This document shows positions 62,037 to 64,000 of a stretch of 64,000 nucleotides of DNA, one piece after another. The stretch spans positions 62,001-126,000 of the forward strand of contig JAAUZK010000032.1 in NCBI GenBank assembly GCA_014804655.1, given 5' to 3'. Every line of letters begins with the position of its first letter. Within the stretch, counting starts at the first letter, position 1. The position numbers were made by a program, and so were the translations under genes. The DNA is from Lachnospiraceae bacterium (GTDB lineage Bacteria > Bacillota > Clostridia > Lachnospirales > Lachnospiraceae). The notes below the pieces were generated by a model, which was not told the origin of the DNA, searched no databases, and saw only the letters and a program-made list of their open reading frames with translations.

Positions 62037-62525
62037 TCATCTGTGTTTATGTAAGACCATTCGAATTTCTGTATTTGTCGTACCGAGTGTAATTTGTTTC
62101 TTGGTTCCGTCAAATTGAAAACCGCATCTTTCATAGAACTTTATCGCTCGGAGATTGCCTTCAAGGACCCAAACATAATTTTTTCTATAGTCAGACAACT
62201 TCTCAAGTGCGGCGCACATGAGCGCATAACCGATTTTTTTATCATAGTATTCCTTTAGAATGTATATAGAAAATATTTCACCTGTAAATGGTTCATCCCC
62301 GCATACGCCATACCCGACGAAGCCGATGACCTTGTCATTTTCTTTGGCAATAAGAAGATTATCCGGCCAGCGAAATGCCATATCCGTACATTTCTCTATT
62401 GTAAGGTTATCAAGATATGCTTGGTCAATAAGCCCTGAATAGGCATCCTGCCACGATTTCCAGTGCACATATGCTTTTCCCCTGATTTCAGAATCAGACT
62501 CCATTGGTTTAATTATGATATCCAT
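62037..62525 (-). CDS. GNAT-family N-acetyltransferase
   Basis: A 162-residue acetyltransferase. The acetyl-CoA binding region is IFSIYILKEYYDKKIGYALM, followed by YVWVLEGNLRAIKFYERCGF, a typical GNAT C-terminal motif. The N-terminus (VHWKSWQDAYSGLIDQAYLD) resembles substrate-binding helices of RimI- and phosphinothricin-type enzymes. A GGGAGGG site precedes the ATG. It is 11 bases downstream of the DinB gene, on the same strand, so probably one operon. The acceptor is unknown. Confidence 0.9.
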   Translation of the reverse strand: MDIIIKPMESDSEIRGKAYVHWKSWQDAYSGLIDQAYLDNLTIEKCTDMAFRWPDNLLIAKENDKVIGFVGYGVCGDEPFTGEIFSIYILKEYYDKKIGYALMCAALEKLSDYRKNYVWVLEGNLRAIKFYERCGFQFDGTKKQITLGTTNTEIRMVLHKHR

Positions 62526-62536
62526 GGTATCCCTCC

Positions 62537-63058
62537 CTAAAAATATTTTTCATAGTTCCCGCTGGGAAATGGATTTTCCAGACCTAAAACTTTTGGCCAC
62601 AAGCCTGTGTCATCAATGATGAATCCCATGATCATTCCCATATGGCTATGCAAATGCCTGAACTGCGCTAAAATCAGGGTAAATTTGCAATATTCGCAAT
62701 CGGGAGGACACTCTAATAGCTGTGCATCTGTCAGATCTGACATATATTTCTGCAGCTTCTGTGCAATATCATTGAAGTAACTTTCTATCTCATTTCTTGA
62801 AAGAACCTTTTTGGAAATAACGTCCAGATTATTCAGATCTTTCTCATGTATGGTTGGTTCTTGAAAGTTCTTATCCCGAGGGTTGATGTACCATAAATCC
62901 AATGAATGCAGCATATGATATATATGTTTCCACCCCGGCATCCCGCAATATTCCTTGCCCCACAATTCGTCCGGAACACAGTCTATGACATTTCTTACTT
63001 CCCACAAGGCTCTGTTCGTCTGTTCTTCTATAATTTCAATCAAAGTGTTTTGCTTCAT
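62537..63058 (-). CDS. DinB-superfamily protein
   Basis: A 173-residue helical-bundle protein of the DinB/YfiT-like superfamily. Key pieces are NRALWEVRNVIDCVPDELWG, then the His-containing GWKHIYHMLHSLDLWYIN and AQFRHLHSHMGMIMGF, which together give the three-His metal site of the family. Such proteins often act in thiol or detoxification chemistry, without a defined role in clostridia. ATG 63058 has an AGGAG site; the frame opens earlier at 63181, but that is unlikely. Divergent from the MazG-like gene. Confidence 0.88.
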   Translation of the reverse strand: MKQNTLIEIIEEQTNRALWEVRNVIDCVPDELWGKEYCGMPGWKHIYHMLHSLDLWYINPRDKNFQEPTIHEKDLNNLDVISKKVLSRNEIESYFNDIAQKLQKYMSDLTDAQLLECPPDCEYCKFTLILAQFRHLHSHMGMIMGFIIDDTGLWPKVLGLENPFPSGNYEKYF

Positions 63059-63282
63059 ATAGTTGCTCCTTTTCTGATATTTATGGAGAGTATAGCACAA
63101 CAGCGAAACCAAATCAAACAACCGGGAAGCAAACTTTATCAGCCCCTTTGCGGCCCGCTGTGCCTCTTTCATCCGGTGCATACGCAGCTTGTTCTATGAG
63201 AAATATCAAAAACTATTTGGAAATGCTGGGTGGGAGGATTATAATGTCACTTAAGGGAAATTTGAATTTGAAGGGAGAATTT

Positions 63283-63609
63283 ATGACTGACTTTAGTATA
63301 AATGAAATGCTGGATATGCAAAGGAGGCTTCAGGATAAATATAAAGACCAATGGGAAAAGATCTCTCCTGAAACGGGTAAAAACAAACTTCTCTGGATGA
63401 TAAGTGAAATTGGAGAAGTGATTGATATAATTAAGAAGCATGGAGATTTAAAGGCGTCCACCGATGTTAAATTAAGGGAAGACCTTGTTGAAGAAATGGC
63501 AGATGTTCTTATGTTTTATAATGATGTTATGTTGTGTTATGGAATATCTGCTGACGAGTTAAAACAAGCATATACTGCAAAGTTTGAAAAGAATATGACA
63601 CGCTGGTAA
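63283..63609 (+). CDS. MazG-like all-alpha NTP pyrophosphohydrolase
   Basis: A 108-residue protein of the all-alpha NTP-PPase group: ETGKNKLLWMISEIGEVIDI with the EIGE motif, then EDLVEEMADVLMFYNDVM with EExAD, giving the ExxE-12-28-ExxD metal site. It probably hydrolyses non-canonical or excess nucleotides. The start MTDFSINEML at 63283 has GGGAG six or seven bases upstream. An in-frame ATG at 63244 also has a good GGGAGG site and would add 13 residues, so both starts are possible. Confidence 0.85.
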   Translation: MTDFSINEMLDMQRRLQDKYKDQWEKISPETGKNKLLWMISEIGEVIDIIKKHGDLKASTDVKLREDLVEEMADVLMFYNDVMLCYGISADELKQAYTAKFEKNMTRW

Positions 63610-63729
63610 ATTCTAATCGGGGCAAAAATTAGAATTGGATTATTTTACTAATTATTTTAAAGAGGGGATTAATACAGAAGAATCTTATAGAAAAACGATT
63701 GATTGAAGTTCGATTTGGAGGATATAGCA

Positions 63730-64000
63730 ATGGTGAGATTAGTGATGTTGGGAACAGGACATGCAATGGTAACGAAATGCTATAATACATGTTTTGTCAT
63801 AGATAGCGATCATGGCTCTGTTATGGTGGATGCAGGCGGTGGAAACGGCATTTTAGTTCAAGTGGAAAAAGCAGGTCTGGACTGGTCAAAGATAAGAGCG
63901 TTATTCATTACGCATGCACATACCGACCATATTCTCGGAGGAATCTGGGTGCTGCGGAAGATAAATACATTAATAAAACATAATGAATACGATGGTTTCT
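63730..64000 (+). CDS. metallo-beta-lactamase-fold hydrolase, 3' truncated
   Basis: The window ends inside this gene. The first 90 codons read MVRLVMLGTGHAMVTKCYNT, then VMVDAGGGNGIL and the metal motif LFITHAHTDHILGG, the HxHxDH signature of the MBL-fold/RNase Z-like branch. The opening VMLGTG...NT pattern resembles RNase Z and its relatives. GGAGG lies eight bases before the ATG. Specific activity cannot be told from the fragment. Confidence 0.85.
   Translation, partial: MVRLVMLGTGHAMVTKCYNTCFVIDSDHGSVMVDAGGGNGILVQVEKAGLDWSKIRALFITHAHTDHILGGIWVLRKINTLIKHNEYDGF

Overview
The window looks like a chromosomal segment of an anaerobic, low-to-moderate GC Firmicute, most likely a member of the Lachnospiraceae (Clostridia). 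Reasons: the protein repertoire (paired GlgC/GlgD, SpoVG and SpoVT, a long Prs, a DnaD/DnaC primosome pair, a MurF with an N-terminal membrane region), strong GGAGG ribosome binding sites, and AT-rich intergenic DNA. All identifications come from reading motifs by eye; no database search was run. No rRNA, tRNA, CRISPR array, integrase or insertion sequence was recognised.

Layout. 1-5.9 kb: 3' end of an ATP synthase operon (atpC), a small hypothetical, a methyltransferase, a large membrane-anchored protein with a C39-like fold lacking its histidine, and an XRE-type membrane regulator. 5.8-11.5 kb: a TetR repressor divergent from an MMPL/RND exporter and a DG-repeat lipoprotein, with a palindrome covering the exporter promoter. 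11.7-14.4 kb: a queuosine-precursor transporter behind a preQ1-I riboswitch, then small membrane proteins. 14.6-19.3 kb: a 1,538-residue secreted Ig-like/beta-helix protein. 19.3-24.3 kb (minus strand): murC, dnaD, dnaC-like, prs, with a cluster of DnaA-box-like 9-mers between murC and dnaD. 24.6-33.2 kb: glgC-glgD, spoVG, pth, mfd, cysteine desulfurase.

33.2-42.8 kb is an accessory island. It holds a Uma2-family nuclease-like gene behind a hairpin-rich leader, an XRE regulator, then a four-gene array: a WYL regulator, a membrane protein with an HNH-like motif, a CxxCxxCC protein fused to a glycine-rich membrane protein, and a TerB-like protein. A Phd/ParE-type toxin-antitoxin pair and an AT-rich membrane protein/RCC1-repeat pair follow. 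The four-gene array is the best candidate here for an undescribed system; its gene types resemble those of phage-defence or conflict systems, but that function is inferred.

42.9-64 kb: a GH5 glycosidase lipoprotein, a cell-wall cluster (alpha/beta hydrolase, MurF, Ddl), spoVT, a C39-like protein, a complete dipeptide/oligopeptide ABC operon ending in an M20 peptidase, a candidate structured RNA leader ahead of a CoA-disulfide-reductase/rhodanese/sulfite-reductase-like/ferredoxin fusion, an HD-GYP protein, and small accessory genes (SAP/DUF6434-like, GNAT, DinB, MazG-like). A metallo-beta-lactamase-fold gene is cut by the window end.
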